Shown: piece by piece, positions 31,729 through 40,772 of the stretch
Numbering within the stretch: the stretch's first letter is position 1
How the letters are laid out: every line of letters begins with the position of its first letter
Source: Nocardia nova
Lineage (GTDB): Bacteria > Actinomycetota > Actinomycetes > Mycobacteriales > Mycobacteriaceae
Reading direction: 5' to 3'
Assembly: GCF_002933465.1 (NCBI RefSeq)
Contig: NZ_PSZE01000021.1
Location: 44,827 to 108,826, forward strand
DNA length: 64,000 nucleotides
Made by a program: the position numbers and the translations under genes
The notes under the pieces: model-generated
Databases searched by the model: none
The model's input: the letters and a program-made list of their open reading frames with translations, nothing else
What the model was told of the DNA's origin: nothing

Positions 31729-32307
31729 GTGTTTCCCCCGTCCGGCCACGTCTCGGCCCGCGCCCAGGTGTCGACGCGTGCGCGTCGGGCCGCGGTGGCG
31801 CGGTTGCGGGCCGCGTCGGCCGGATCCGTATCGGGCGCTCTGTCGATCGCCGCGCACGGTTGGGCGGTGGGCGGGATGGCGGTGCAGTCCAGCACCCTGA
31901 TGCTGCTGGTGGCCGCCTCCACGGTGGTCGGCGCGCTCGTCGCCGGGCTGGCGCCGCTGCGCACCACCGCCGTCGGACTCGCCGCGGCCCTGTGGGGCGG
32001 GCAGCTGATCGGCCACCTGGTGATGTCAGCCGATATGACGCAGATGCACGATATGCCGCTGTGGACGCCCGCCATGCTGGGCGCCCACCTGGTCGGCGCG
32101 GTGTGCGCGGCCGTCGTCATTCTCGGCGCCGAGGCCGCCTACCGGATCGGCACCGCAGTAGCGCGCGTGCTGCCGATGCCGGTCAGCCTCCCGGCGATCG
32201 CCGAACCGAGTATTCCCCGCAGCGTTCACCGCGACCGGGTGATCCTGCGGATCTTCCCCACCGAAACCTTCCGCACTCGCGGACCCCCGCTCGCTGCGTA
32301 CTGCTGA
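31729..32307 (+). CDS. Small multi-span membrane protein with Met/His-rich loop
   Basis: The 192-residue product (GTG 31729; TTG 31696 is an alternative) has four predicted spans. Between spans 3 and 4 lies HLVMSADMTQMHDMPLW, a Met/His cluster of the kind that binds Cu(I) in transporters such as CtrA1 or CopD. The C-terminal tail is polar and Pro-rich. It precedes a PepSY protein with another His/Met cluster and a YcnI protein, so a role in copper handling is inferred. The family was not firmly recognised. Confidence 0.6.
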   Translation: MFPPSGHVSARAQVSTRARRAAVARLRAASAGSVSGALSIAAHGWAVGGMAVQSSTLMLLVAASTVVGALVAGLAPLRTTAVGLAAALWGGQLIGHLVMSADMTQMHDMPLWTPAMLGAHLVGAVCAAVVILGAEAAYRIGTAVARVLPMPVSLPAIAEPSIPRSVHRDRVILRIFPTETFRTRGPPLAAYC

Positions 32308-32771
32308 TATATCTCAACACCCACATTCGCGAATCCTCATCGCCGACACCGCGTTTCGAACGCTCGGTGCGGCATTTCGGGTGCTCGTGATGCGAGGGTC
32401 CGGACGGCAGATCGTTCGCATCGAGTTCCGATGCGGAATTCGAGCCGTGGTCGACCCGAGCGAATTTCGCAGGCCCCGAAGGCCGCGGTGAGTGCACCGC
32501 GTCAGCGGTCCGGCAACGCAGGTCGTCGTGGTCCGCGGACCGCGGTACCGCCACAGTCCCAGCGCGGCGGAACTCCGGGACCACGCAGCGCCGAATGCGG
32601 CGGCAGATGGCTCGTTTCATCGGCGTGCCAGTGGGTTCCGCCTGGTACCCGGCGACCGCCGCGCATGCGACCGGCGCCCTGTGCGACGACTGTCCCCTGC
32701 GCGGCATCGAGCCACGGCGACGCGGTTTCGCGCACAACGATGTGGGTGCCCTCGAAACAGGAGCACTACCA
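32308..32771. other. Intergenic region before the PepSY gene
   Basis: No independent gene is seen in 464 bases. The frame of the PepSY gene stays open upstream to ATG 32595 (adding 59 residues with a CDDC motif), but AGGAG before GTG 32772 supports the shorter protein. Confidence 0.4.
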
Positions 32772-34277
32772 GTGAGCATCACCGATCTTCCGGCTGCCGG
32801 CACCGAGCCGCCGCAACCGGAGAAGTCGCCGCCCGACGCGGCGCAGCAATCACCGCCCGGTGCGGTGGAGCAGTCGCGACCGTCTCGGTCCGGCACCGCA
32901 CGGGCGGTGCAGGCGCTGGCCATGCGGCTGCACTTCTATGCCGGCGTCTTCGTCGCGCCGTTCATCCTGATCGCGGCGGTCACCGGGGCGCTGTACGCGG
33001 TCGCCCCCAGCATCGAGTCGATCGTGAATCGCGATCTGCTGCATGTGGATTCGACCGGCCCGGCGCGGCCGCTGTCGGAGCAGATCGCGGCGGGTGTGGC
33101 CGCCGAACCGGGACTCGCGCTGAGCGCGGTGGACCCGGCGCAGCACGCCGGTGACACAACCCGCGTGATCTTCACCGATCCGAGCCTCGGTGAATCCGAG
33201 CGGCGCGCGGTCTTCGTCGACCCGGCGACCGCGACGTCCGTGGGCGACAGCGTCGTGTACGGCAGCACGGGCGCGCTACCCATGCGCACCTGGATCGATG
33301 TGCTGCATCGCAATCTGCATCTCGGCGATGTGGGCCGGCTCTACAGCGAGATGGCCGCGTCGTGGATGTGGATCATCGCGCTCGCCGGTGTGGTGATGTG
33401 GCTGCACCGCTCCCGCGGCTCGCTGCGGCGTCTGCTGTGGCCGGATCGGTCGAAAGCCGGTCGTCCGGGCAGCGTCAGTGTGCATGCCACGGTCGGCATG
33501 TGGATTCTGCTGCCACTGCTGTTCCTCTCGGCGACCGGTCTGACCTGGTCGCTACATGCGGGGCAGCACATCACGTCGCTACGGCAGCACTCGAGCTGGA
33601 CCACGCCGGTCGTCGACACGGCGCTGCCCGGTGCACCGATGCCGTCGATCCCGGCCGGTGGCGAGCACGCCGAGCACACTGGCGGCCACGGCATGTCGAT
33701 GCCCGTTCCCGCCGACCGCGCCGCCCAGGCGGACAAGGTCCTCGCGGTGGCTCGCGGACACGGTATCGACGGTCCGGTCGAGATCTCCATCCCGGCGAAG
33801 GACACCACCGCCTTCACCGTCAAGGAGCGCCGCCTGCCCGGGGTCTACACCCAGGACGCGATCGCCGTGGACGGTAGGACCGGCGATGTCACCGACATCC
33901 TGCGCTACGCGGACTGGCCGCTGATGGCCAAGCTCGCCAACTGGGGCATCGCGCTGCATATGGGCATGCTGTTCGGCCTCGCCAATCAACTGTTGCTGCT
34001 GGCCACGATGATCGCGCTGATCACCGTGATCGGACGCGGCTATCTGATGTGGTGGCGACGACGGCCGACCCGCGAGAACGACCCGTTCACCTTCGGGCGG
34101 GCACCGGCACGCGGAGTCCTGCGACGGGCGCCGCTGTGGATCAGCGTGCCGCTGATCGCGGTCACCGCGGGGATCGGATGGTTCGCCCCGGTGCTGGGCG
34201 TGAGTCTGCTCGCGTTCCTGATCGTCGATGTCGTCCTCGGCCTGATCGCGGGTCGGCGCCGGGGAGCAGTCGCCTGA
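32772..34277 (+). CDS. PepSY-associated transmembrane protein, His/Met-rich
   Basis: The 501-residue protein starts at GTG 32772 (AGGAG 9 bases upstream). After a Pro-rich cytoplasmic lead come the first span (about 56-77) and the PepSY_TM pattern: IDVLHRNLHLGDVGRLYSEMAAS, WMWIIALAGVVMWLHRSRGS, VHATVGMWILLPLLFLSATG. A periplasmic insert carries GGEHAEHTGGHGMSMPVP, a His/Met cluster able to bind copper. PepSY_TM proteins act in iron or copper reduction and uptake and resemble cupric or ferric reductases without FAD domain. The conserved His in the spans may bind heme. Confidence 0.82.
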   Translation: MSITDLPAAGTEPPQPEKSPPDAAQQSPPGAVEQSRPSRSGTARAVQALAMRLHFYAGVFVAPFILIAAVTGALYAVAPSIESIVNRDLLHVDSTGPARPLSEQIAAGVAAEPGLALSAVDPAQHAGDTTRVIFTDPSLGESERRAVFVDPATATSVGDSVVYGSTGALPMRTWIDVLHRNLHLGDVGRLYSEMAASWMWIIALAGVVMWLHRSRGSLRRLLWPDRSKAGRPGSVSVHATVGMWILLPLLFLSATGLTWSLHAGQHITSLRQHSSWTTPVVDTALPGAPMPSIPAGGEHAEHTGGHGMSMPVPADRAAQADKVLAVARGHGIDGPVEISIPAKDTTAFTVKERRLPGVYTQDAIAVDGRTGDVTDILRYADWPLMAKLANWGIALHMGMLFGLANQLLLLATMIALITVIGRGYLMWWRRRPTRENDPFTFGRAPARGVLRRAPLWISVPLIAVTAGIGWFAPVLGVSLLAFLIVDVVLGLIAGRRRGAVA

Positions 34278-34551
34278 AGTCCTGAACCGCACTCGGTTAC
34301 GACACCAGCCGAGGTAATTCGACTGCGCCGGAACATCTTTCCCGCGCATACGAGCGACACCGAGTCGCCCGTGCGATGGACCGCGCGCTCGGCCGGGTCG
34401 TAACAGTCGCCGACAACGATCGGCCGGCATCACCGATTGCGTCGTCATCGGCAGGACATGCCGCCTGCGGTCGTCCGGGCTGCTTCATGCCCGCACTCGG
34501 CACACCTACAGCAACTTTCGTTTACCTGATACCGCAAAGGGATTCATCACC

Positions 34552-35250
34552 ATGGGAATCAAGAACATCGCCGCCATCGCCGCCCTCGTCACCGCCGCCC
34601 TGGGCCTGGGCACGGCCACCGCCGGCGCCGCCCCCACAGACGCCGGTGCGGTCGGCTTCCAGGCGACCACCACACCGACCGGCACGGTCATCTCCACCGA
34701 TGCCGGGTCGCTGTCGGCCGACCACGGCGTATTCACCGTCAAGGCGGCCGACGGTACCGTCCTGGCCGGCACGCAGCTCTCGTTCCGCGTCGACGATTTC
34801 GTCTTCCCGATCGAGGCGCAGATCCACGACCGCACCGCGACCCTCACGCCGAAGTTCGACCTCGCGCACGCGGCATATCAGCCGGTCGCGATGCCGTTCG
34901 AGGACAGCGCGCCGTGGAAGACCCCCTACGACCGGGAGCAGGCCGCGTGGAGCCGGATGACCAGCACCCTCGGCGCGGGCGCCTCGATCGGCACCCTGGT
35001 GGGCGGCATCGGTGGCGCCGGAATCGGCTGCGTTCTGGGCGGAATCGCGGGCGCGACCATCGCGGCGGCCACCATCGTCGGCATGTTCGGCCCGTTCGTT
35101 CCGGCCGCGGTGGTGGGCTGCCTCGGCGGCATCGTGGCCATCGGCGCGCTGGGCACTCTCGCGGGTCAGCTGCTGGTCACCGCCCCGGTCGCGATCTTGG
35201 CCGCGGCCCAGTACTTCACCACGGTGAACTCCCCGTTCCCCGCGAAGTGA
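34552..35250 (+). CDS. Secreted protein with Gly/Ala-rich C-terminal hydrophobic domain
   Basis: The 232-residue protein starts with a clear Sec signal peptide (MGIKNIAAIAALVTAALGLG ... TAGAAP, cleavage near 28). A beta-rich domain follows (about 30-125; VFTVKAADGTVLAGTQLSFRV). The C-terminal half (about 140-222) is a chain of glycine-zipper-like hydrophobic segments (GASIGTLVGGIGGAGIGCVLG). Proteins of this layout are numerous in Nocardia, and the role is unknown. It lies between the PepSY gene and YcnI but has its own leader. Confidence 0.7.
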   Translation: MGIKNIAAIAALVTAALGLGTATAGAAPTDAGAVGFQATTTPTGTVISTDAGSLSADHGVFTVKAADGTVLAGTQLSFRVDDFVFPIEAQIHDRTATLTPKFDLAHAAYQPVAMPFEDSAPWKTPYDREQAAWSRMTSTLGAGASIGTLVGGIGGAGIGCVLGGIAGATIAAATIVGMFGPFVPAAVVGCLGGIVAIGALGTLAGQLLVTAPVAILAAAQYFTTVNSPFPAK

Positions 35251-35452
35251 GGTAGCGAGACCGCGCGGCATCCGCACCCGATATCCGGTGATCCGCCGGG
35301 TATCGGGGGGCGGGCCGCGCACCGGCAGCCGAACGGCAAAGGCGCCCAGCGCAATCCGCCGGGATCGGCGCCGGCGCAGCCCTTCCGGGATATCGTGCAC
35401 ACGGTCAGCACAGGTTGTCTCCGTTTTCCCTTCGCGAAGGAGTGACCGCGTT

Positions 35453-36112
35453 ATGAACGAATCCTGGTTCCACCGCACCGCACGCGCAGGTATCGCCGCC
35501 GCGGGGGCCACAATCCTCGCCGCCGCCCCGGCTTTCGCCCACGTCACCGTCTCCGGTCCGGACGCGGCGCGCGGCGGTTCGGCGGTGCTGACCTTCCGGG
35601 TACCCAACGAATCGGCCACCGGTAGCGCCACCACACAACTGAGCGTGCAGCTTCCGGCCCTGACCGAAGCCGAAACCGAACCCGTGCCGGGCTGGAAGAC
35701 CAAGGTCACCCGCGACGACAACCACAAGGTCGTCGCCGTCACCTGGATGGCGGATCCCGGCAGCGGCATCGAGGCGGGGCAGTTCGAACAGTTCTCCATA
35801 CTGGCCGACGGGCTGCCGGATGCCGACACCGTCACCCTGCCCGCCACCCAGACCTACGCCGACGGCAAGGTCGTGAAATGGGACCAGCCCTCCACCGGGG
35901 ACACCGAACCCGAATTCCCCGCGCCGACATTGCCATTGGCGCCCGCACCCGCCGGCGGGGCGCAGAACCACGGCGACGTCCACGCCGCCGCGGCCGAGGA
36001 ACATGAGGCCGACACCACGGCACGATGGCTGGGCAGTATCGGCATCGTCCTCGGCGCGCTGGGGGTACTCGCGGCGACCGCGATGTTCACGCGAAACCGG
36101 TCTCGACGGTAG
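35453..36112 (+). CDS. YcnI family copper-binding protein
   Basis: The 219-residue protein has a signal peptide ending FA-HVTVSG, so the mature N-terminus is His, the ligand that binds Cu(II) in YcnI (DUF1775) proteins. The YcnI domain follows (about 31-160; GSAVLTFRVPNESATGSATTQ, VTRDDNHKVVAVTWMADPG). A Pro-rich linker with HGDVHAAAAEEHE is next, then a C-terminal anchor (about 190-212). AAGGAG stands 11 bases before ATG 35453. It probably passes copper at the outer face of the membrane. It lies downstream of two Met/His-rich membrane proteins. Confidence 0.88.
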   Translation: MNESWFHRTARAGIAAAGATILAAAPAFAHVTVSGPDAARGGSAVLTFRVPNESATGSATTQLSVQLPALTEAETEPVPGWKTKVTRDDNHKVVAVTWMADPGSGIEAGQFEQFSILADGLPDADTVTLPATQTYADGKVVKWDQPSTGDTEPEFPAPTLPLAPAPAGGAQNHGDVHAAAAEEHEADTTARWLGSIGIVLGALGVLAATAMFTRNRSRR

Positions 36113-36205
36113 CCGGCACCGCCGCGGCGCACGGCCCCCGGGAAAGCGATCGCCTGAGACCACCCGTACATTGACCACGAGCGCAATGGCTGACCTCGGG
36201 CGAGA

Positions 36206-37419
36206 GTGGGAGTGAGCGTGCCGGAGCAGACTGTCGGCATCATCGGCGCCGGCATCATCGGACTGGCGATCGGCCGGGAACTCGTCCGCCGCCGGCCCGG
36301 CACCCGAGTCGTCGTCGTGGACAAGGAGGACCGGGTCGCGGCCCATCAGACCGGGCACAACTCCGGAGTCGTCCATGCCGGCATCTATTACGAGCCGGGC
36401 TCGCTGAAGGCCACCCTGTGTGCCCGCGGGCGGCAGCTGCTGCGCGACTATTGCGCCGAGAAGCAGCTTCCCTACGCCGAGGTCGGCAAACTGGTCGTCG
36501 CCGTCACCCCGGACGACGTGGTGCGGATGGACGCGCTGGCCGAACGCGCGGGCAGCAACGGTGTGCCGGGACTGCGGCGCATCGATGCCGGCGAGATCCG
36601 GGAGATCGAACCGCATGCGACGGGTCTGGCCGCGCTGCATTCGCCGCACACCGCCATCACTGACTACCCTCGGATCGCCGCCGCCTTCGCCGACGAGATC
36701 ACCGCCGCCGGCGGAGAAGTCCGGTTGTCGTTCCCGGTCACCGCCGTCACGCGCGCCCCGAACGGCATCCACATCGGCTCGGACGCCGCGGCGGTCGTGG
36801 TCGACCGGCTCATCGTGTGCGCGGGTCTGCACAGCGATACCGTGGCCGGACTGGCCGGAGACCGACCGGGGCCCAGAATCGTTCCGTTCCGGGGCGAATA
36901 CATGCTGGTCCGGCCGGAGAGGACGGAGCTGGTGCGCGGACTGATCTATCCGGTGCCCGATCCGCGGTACCCCTTTCTCGGCGTGCACTTCACCCGCCGG
37001 GTGAACGGCGAAGTCGAGGTGGGGCCGAACGCCGTGCTCGCATTCGCCCGCGAGGGATATCGCCGATCCGCGGTCTCCGCGCGGGACCTGCGCGACCTCA
37101 CGACCTGGCCCGGGCCTGGCGAATGGCGCGCCGGCACTGGCGCACCGGGGTGCGGGAAGTGCACGGCTCACTGTCGGCGCGAGCGTATATGCGAGCGGCG
37201 CAACGGTATGTCCCGGATATCGGCGTGCACGATGTGTTCCGGGCCGGGGCGGGTGTGCGGGCGCAGGCCGTCGATGCCGGCGGTGACCTCGTCGACGATT
37301 TCCGCATCCACCGGCTCGGCACGATCACCGCGATCCGCAACGCGCCCTCCCCCGCGGCCACCTCGAGTATGGCCATCGCCGAGCATGTGGCCGACGTACT
37401 AGAGCACGGCGGCGAATAG
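36206..37419 (+). pseudogene. lhgO: L-2-hydroxyglutarate oxidase LhgO, frameshifted
   Basis: The first 300 residues are a normal FAD-dependent LhgO: VGIIGAGIIGLAIGREL (dinucleotide fold), QTGHNSGVVHAGIYY, YPRIAAAFADEITAAGGEV, VGPNAVLAFAREGY. At about 37110-37118 the frame is lost. The rest of the protein (WRMARRHWRTGVREVHGSLS, YVPDIGVHDVFRAGAG, VRAQAVDAGGDLVDDF, NAPSPAATSSMAIAEHV) continues in another frame to 37419. A single missing base in the CCCGGGCC run restores a 404-residue protein of usual length. Starts at GTG 36206 or 36218. Either a recent null mutation or a sequencing slip in a GC run. Confidence 0.85.
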
Positions 37420-37429
37420 GGTTGGCCGG

Positions 37430-37693
37430 CTAGGGTTCCGACGCGCCGCCGGTCGTCTCGGTGTCGGACGGCTCCGGTTCGGCTTCGGCGAACTCACGGA
37501 CCGGGCGCAGTACCACCCACAGCAGGAACGCCGCCGCCGCGACGAGCATCCCGATCCCGGCCCAGAGATTGATATTCCAACCGCCGGTGCGCACCCGATC
37601 GGCCGCGGTGTCGTGAACGAGTGCGGTGACGACGAGGATCAGGCCGTAGCTCCCGAGCAGGGAGCCGACGATGGTGCGGATATCGAAAAGCAT
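37430..37693 (-). CDS. Small two-span membrane protein coupled to a symporter
   Basis: The 87-residue protein has two spans (about 8-26 and 44-63) and an acidic tail (EFAEAEPEPSDTETT). GAGGAAG precedes ATG 37693, which lies 12 bases after the symporter stop. Such small partners often accompany SSS transporters. It reads SYGLILVVTALVHD and NINLWAGIGMLVAAAAFLLW and may stabilise or regulate the symporter. Confidence 0.75.
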   Translation of the reverse strand: MLFDIRTIVGSLLGSYGLILVVTALVHDTAADRVRTGGWNINLWAGIGMLVAAAAFLLWVVLRPVREFAEAEPEPSDTETTGGASEP

Positions 37694-37705
37694 GGCGTCA
37701 CTTCC

Positions 37706-39427
37706 TCATCCGACGAAGATGTTCAGCGCGATCACGATGACCAGGGCGATCCCGGCGAGCAGCACCGGTCGCTGATACCACGGCAGCGTCGCGGCATCGG
37801 GATCGCTGAGCTGAGCCTTCGGCGTCTCCGAATACACCAGCCCGACCAGTTCGGCGTCGGGTTTGGGCGCGGTCCACATACTCACCGCGATACTGAGCAC
37901 CATATCGACCACGAAGGCCACACCGGCGGCGACGAAACTCGAGCCCTGCCCCGACAGATGGAACACCTCGGTTTTGTTCAGGATGAAAACGACCACCGCG
38001 CTGAGCGTTCCGAACACCAGGCCCACCCAGCCGGCGGTCGGGGTCATCCGCTTCCAGAACATGCCGAGGATGAAGGTCGCGAACAGCGGCGCGTTGAAGA
38101 ACGAGAACAGTGTCTGCAGGTAGTCCATCATGTTCGAGAAGCTGCCCGCGATGAACGCGGTGCCGATCGCGATGGCCGTGGCGCCGATGGTGGCGAGGCG
38201 GCCGACGGTGAGGTAGTAACCGTCGGGCTTGTCTTTGATCACGTACTGCTGCCACAGGTCGTAGCTGAAGACGGTGTTGAACGCGGAGATGTTGGCCGCC
38301 ATCCCCGCCATGAACGCCGCCAGCAGTCCCGCCAGGCCGACGCCCAGAAGTCCGTTCGGCAGTACCTCTTTCATCAGATAGAGCAGCGACTGGTTGTACG
38401 TCGCGTCGCCGTGGCCAGTGTTCTTCAACTCGGCGATCTGCGGGATCAGCAGCGCGGCGACCATACCGGGGATGACGACGATGAACGGGATGAACATCTT
38501 CGGATAGGCGCCGATGATCGGGGTGCGCCGCGCGGCCGAGATCGAATGGGTCGCCAGCGCCCGCTGCACCTCGACGAAATTCGTTGTCCAGTAACCGAAG
38601 GACAGCACGAAGCCGAGTCCGAGCACGATGCCCGTCACCGACAGGAAGTTGTTCGAGAAACCGCTGAGCTCGTGGCCCGGCCAGGAATGCCACTGCTCGG
38701 CGCCGTCGGGCCGGGCGGTCACCTTGTCCTTCAAACCGCTCACACCGCCGATGCGGTGCAGGCCGACCAGGGTGAGCGGCAGCAGCGCCGCGACGATGAC
38801 GAAGAACTGCAGCACCTCGTTGTAGATCGCGGCCGACAGGCCGCCGAGGGTGATGTAGGACAACACGATCAACGCCGCCACGATCACCGACACCCAGAGC
38901 GGCCAGCCCAGCAGCACGTTGACGATCGAACCCAGCAGATAGAGATTCACCCCGGCGATCAGCACCTGGGCGAGCGCGAAACTGAGCGCGTTCACCAGAT
39001 GCGCACCGGTGCCGAAGCGGCGCCGCATGAACTCCGGCACGCTGCGCACCTTGGAACCGTAGTAGAACGGCATCATCACCACGCCGAGAAACAGCATGGC
39101 CGGCACCGCGCCGATCCAGAAGTAGTGCATGGTCGGCATGCCGTATTCGGCGCCGTTGGCCGACATGCCCATGATCTCGACCGCACCGAGATTCGCGGAG
39201 ATGAAGGCCAGACCGGTGACCCAGGCCGGCAGTGAGCGACCCGACAGGAAGAAATCGATACTCGAGGAGATCCGTGCGCGGGCCATCAGTCCGATACCGA
39301 GTACAAAGACGAAATACACGGCGACCAAGGCGTAATCGACGGGAGCGGCATCGAGCCGGAGTTGGTCCGCACCCAGCACCGCCGCCGCTGAATCGAACCG
39401 GTGCGATGGCTGAGCTAGAGGCTGCAT
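37706..39427 (-). CDS. Sodium:solute symporter (SSS family)
   Basis: The 573-residue protein has about 14 membrane spans in the LeuT-like SSS arrangement. Motifs include FFLSGRSLPAWVTGLAFISANLGAVEIMG (first core helix), YITLGGLSAAIYNEVLQFFVI and GLAGLLAAFMAGMAANISAFNTVFSYDLW. AGGAG lies 7 bases before ATG 39427. Length and the GGLSAAIYNE signature suggest a sugar- or solute-Na+ symporter of the SglT type, but the substrate is not determined. It is followed by its small partner in one leftward operon. Confidence 0.9.
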   Translation of the reverse strand: MQPLAQPSHRFDSAAAVLGADQLRLDAAPVDYALVAVYFVFVLGIGLMARARISSSIDFFLSGRSLPAWVTGLAFISANLGAVEIMGMSANGAEYGMPTMHYFWIGAVPAMLFLGVVMMPFYYGSKVRSVPEFMRRRFGTGAHLVNALSFALAQVLIAGVNLYLLGSIVNVLLGWPLWVSVIVAALIVLSYITLGGLSAAIYNEVLQFFVIVAALLPLTLVGLHRIGGVSGLKDKVTARPDGAEQWHSWPGHELSGFSNNFLSVTGIVLGLGFVLSFGYWTTNFVEVQRALATHSISAARRTPIIGAYPKMFIPFIVVIPGMVAALLIPQIAELKNTGHGDATYNQSLLYLMKEVLPNGLLGVGLAGLLAAFMAGMAANISAFNTVFSYDLWQQYVIKDKPDGYYLTVGRLATIGATAIAIGTAFIAGSFSNMMDYLQTLFSFFNAPLFATFILGMFWKRMTPTAGWVGLVFGTLSAVVVFILNKTEVFHLSGQGSSFVAAGVAFVVDMVLSIAVSMWTAPKPDAELVGLVYSETPKAQLSDPDAATLPWYQRPVLLAGIALVIVIALNIFVG

Positions 39428-39627
39428 ACGGATCTCCTGTCGGAAAGACCAGCGGTCGACCGGGTCGCGATGTGTCCGGATCGTAGCGCGCCCCCGTGCA
39501 TCTCCGGGGCCAGTCCGCCGCTCGCGCGGCGCGCGGCGGGCCGATCTGCCACGCTTCGAAGGAAGAATTTAGAGAAACGTCGCCCTGCAAAATGCCACAC
39601 TGGTGAGCCCGGGAAGGATCGAACACG

Positions 39628-40176
39628 ATGCACACAACTCATACTTCGCTCGACCCACTCGGCCGCCGTGATCGTGATCCCGAGGGATCCGCGACGCTGA
39701 CCATCGAGATCGGCACCGCGACGGGAACGGGCGCGACCGAGGTGGCCGCCTTCGACGCGGCACTGTGCGAACTCGGTGTGGGAGAGGCGAATCTGATCCG
39801 ATTATCCTCGGTGATTCCGCCCCGGGCGCAGCTGCGGCGGACGGCGCGGGTGCGCCAGCGGATCGGCTGGGGCGATCGTCTCTACTGCGTCTACGCCCTC
39901 GGGCACGCGCGATCCCACGGCTCCACCACGGCAGCCGGGATCGGCTGGACGCTGTGTGCGGACGGGTCCGGTGCGGGCCTGTTCGTCGAACACGCCGCCG
40001 AAACGACCGAGCAGGTCGAGGATCTCATCAACGCCAGCCTCGCCGATATGACCGCCGCACGGCCGGTGCGCTTCGGCCCGATCCACACCGCCACCGTCGC
40101 GGCGCGTGCCGACGGCCGGGACACGTGTGCGCTGGTGCTGGCCGCGTACCGGGCCAGCGGCTGGGATCGTCCGTGA
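39628..40176 (+). CDS. Pyruvoyl-dependent arginine decarboxylase
   Basis: The 182-residue proenzyme carries the self-cleavage site LIRLSSVIPPRA. By analogy with the archaeal PvlArgDC family, cleavage between S60 and S61 turns S61 into the pyruvoyl group. Other family positions are visible: GVGEANL before the site (N55) and AGLFVEHAAE (E120) for catalysis. It converts arginine to agmatine and CO2, the entry step to polyamines. The usual length is about 160-195 aa. The next gene begins within its stop (GTGA, 40173-40176), and the third overlaps by one base, giving a tight operon with a GNAT-like protein and a diguanylate cyclase. Pyruvoyl ADCs are mainly known from archaea and Chlamydia, so its setting here is unusual. 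Confidence 0.85.
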   Translation: MHTTHTSLDPLGRRDRDPEGSATLTIEIGTATGTGATEVAAFDAALCELGVGEANLIRLSSVIPPRAQLRRTARVRQRIGWGDRLYCVYALGHARSHGSTTAAGIGWTLCADGSGAGLFVEHAAETTEQVEDLINASLADMTAARPVRFGPIHTATVAARADGRDTCALVLAAYRASGWDRP

Positions 40177-40772
40177 GCGATGCCCTCGGCACCGGGGCGG
40201 CGTGGCCGGGCGTCGAGATCACCATCGAGACGGCGATCGCGAACGCCGAGATCGACCTCTTCCACGACCTCTACGAGCAGGCATTCGGACCGCTGCGAGC
40301 GCGCGCGATCGCCCGGCAGGTGCTGCATCGCAACGAGTTCCGCGCGGAGATGACCGACACCCGGGTCGACAAGATCGTGGCCCGCACACCGGCCGGCGAA
40401 CCGATCGGACTCACCACCCTGACGCGGCATCTGGACACCGTGCCGTGGATCAGTCCGGAGTATTTTGCGACACGGTTTCCGCAACACGCCGAGCGCGATG
40501 CGATTTACTATGCAGGTTTCACCCTTGTTACCCCAACTGCGCGACACGGGGTGGCTTTTCATGCCATGATCAGTACAGTTGTCCAGATCCTGGCGGCAGA
40601 TGGTGGGGTCGTCGGCTGGGACATCTGCTCGTACAACAATTCTCAATTCTCGTTTGCCGACGCACTGCGCAGTGCGATCGGTGAGCAGGCGAACGTGGAA
40701 GTCGCGGTCGAGGATTCACAAACCTACTACGCGGCTCGGTTCCTGAACGACGACGCGGACCAGGGGGGCTGA
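40173..40772 (+). CDS. GNAT-like acyltransferase (provisional) in the arginine decarboxylase operon
   Basis: The 199-residue protein starts at GTG 40173. It contains LFHDLYEQAFGPLRARAIARQ, VARTPAGEPIGLTTLTRHLD, a strand-turn-helix YYAGFTLVTPTARHGVAFHAMI where GNAT motif A (with its acyl-CoA loop) would lie, and VGWDICSYNNSQFSFADAL. The acyl-CoA loop is not a textbook R/Q-x2-G-x-G/A, so the family call is tentative. Coupling to an arginine decarboxylase suggests that it could modify agmatine or another amine. Its last base starts the cyclase ATG (TGATG). Confidence 0.55.
   Translation: MSDALGTGAAWPGVEITIETAIANAEIDLFHDLYEQAFGPLRARAIARQVLHRNEFRAEMTDTRVDKIVARTPAGEPIGLTTLTRHLDTVPWISPEYFATRFPQHAERDAIYYAGFTLVTPTARHGVAFHAMISTVVQILAADGGVVGWDICSYNNSQFSFADALRSAIGEQANVEVAVEDSQTYYAARFLNDDADQGG

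Noticed and set aside
37698..39635. A 645-codon minus-strand frame overlapping the symporter in another frame
   Set aside because: It is the off-frame reading of the SSS gene; the 573-residue frame has the membrane spans and motifs.
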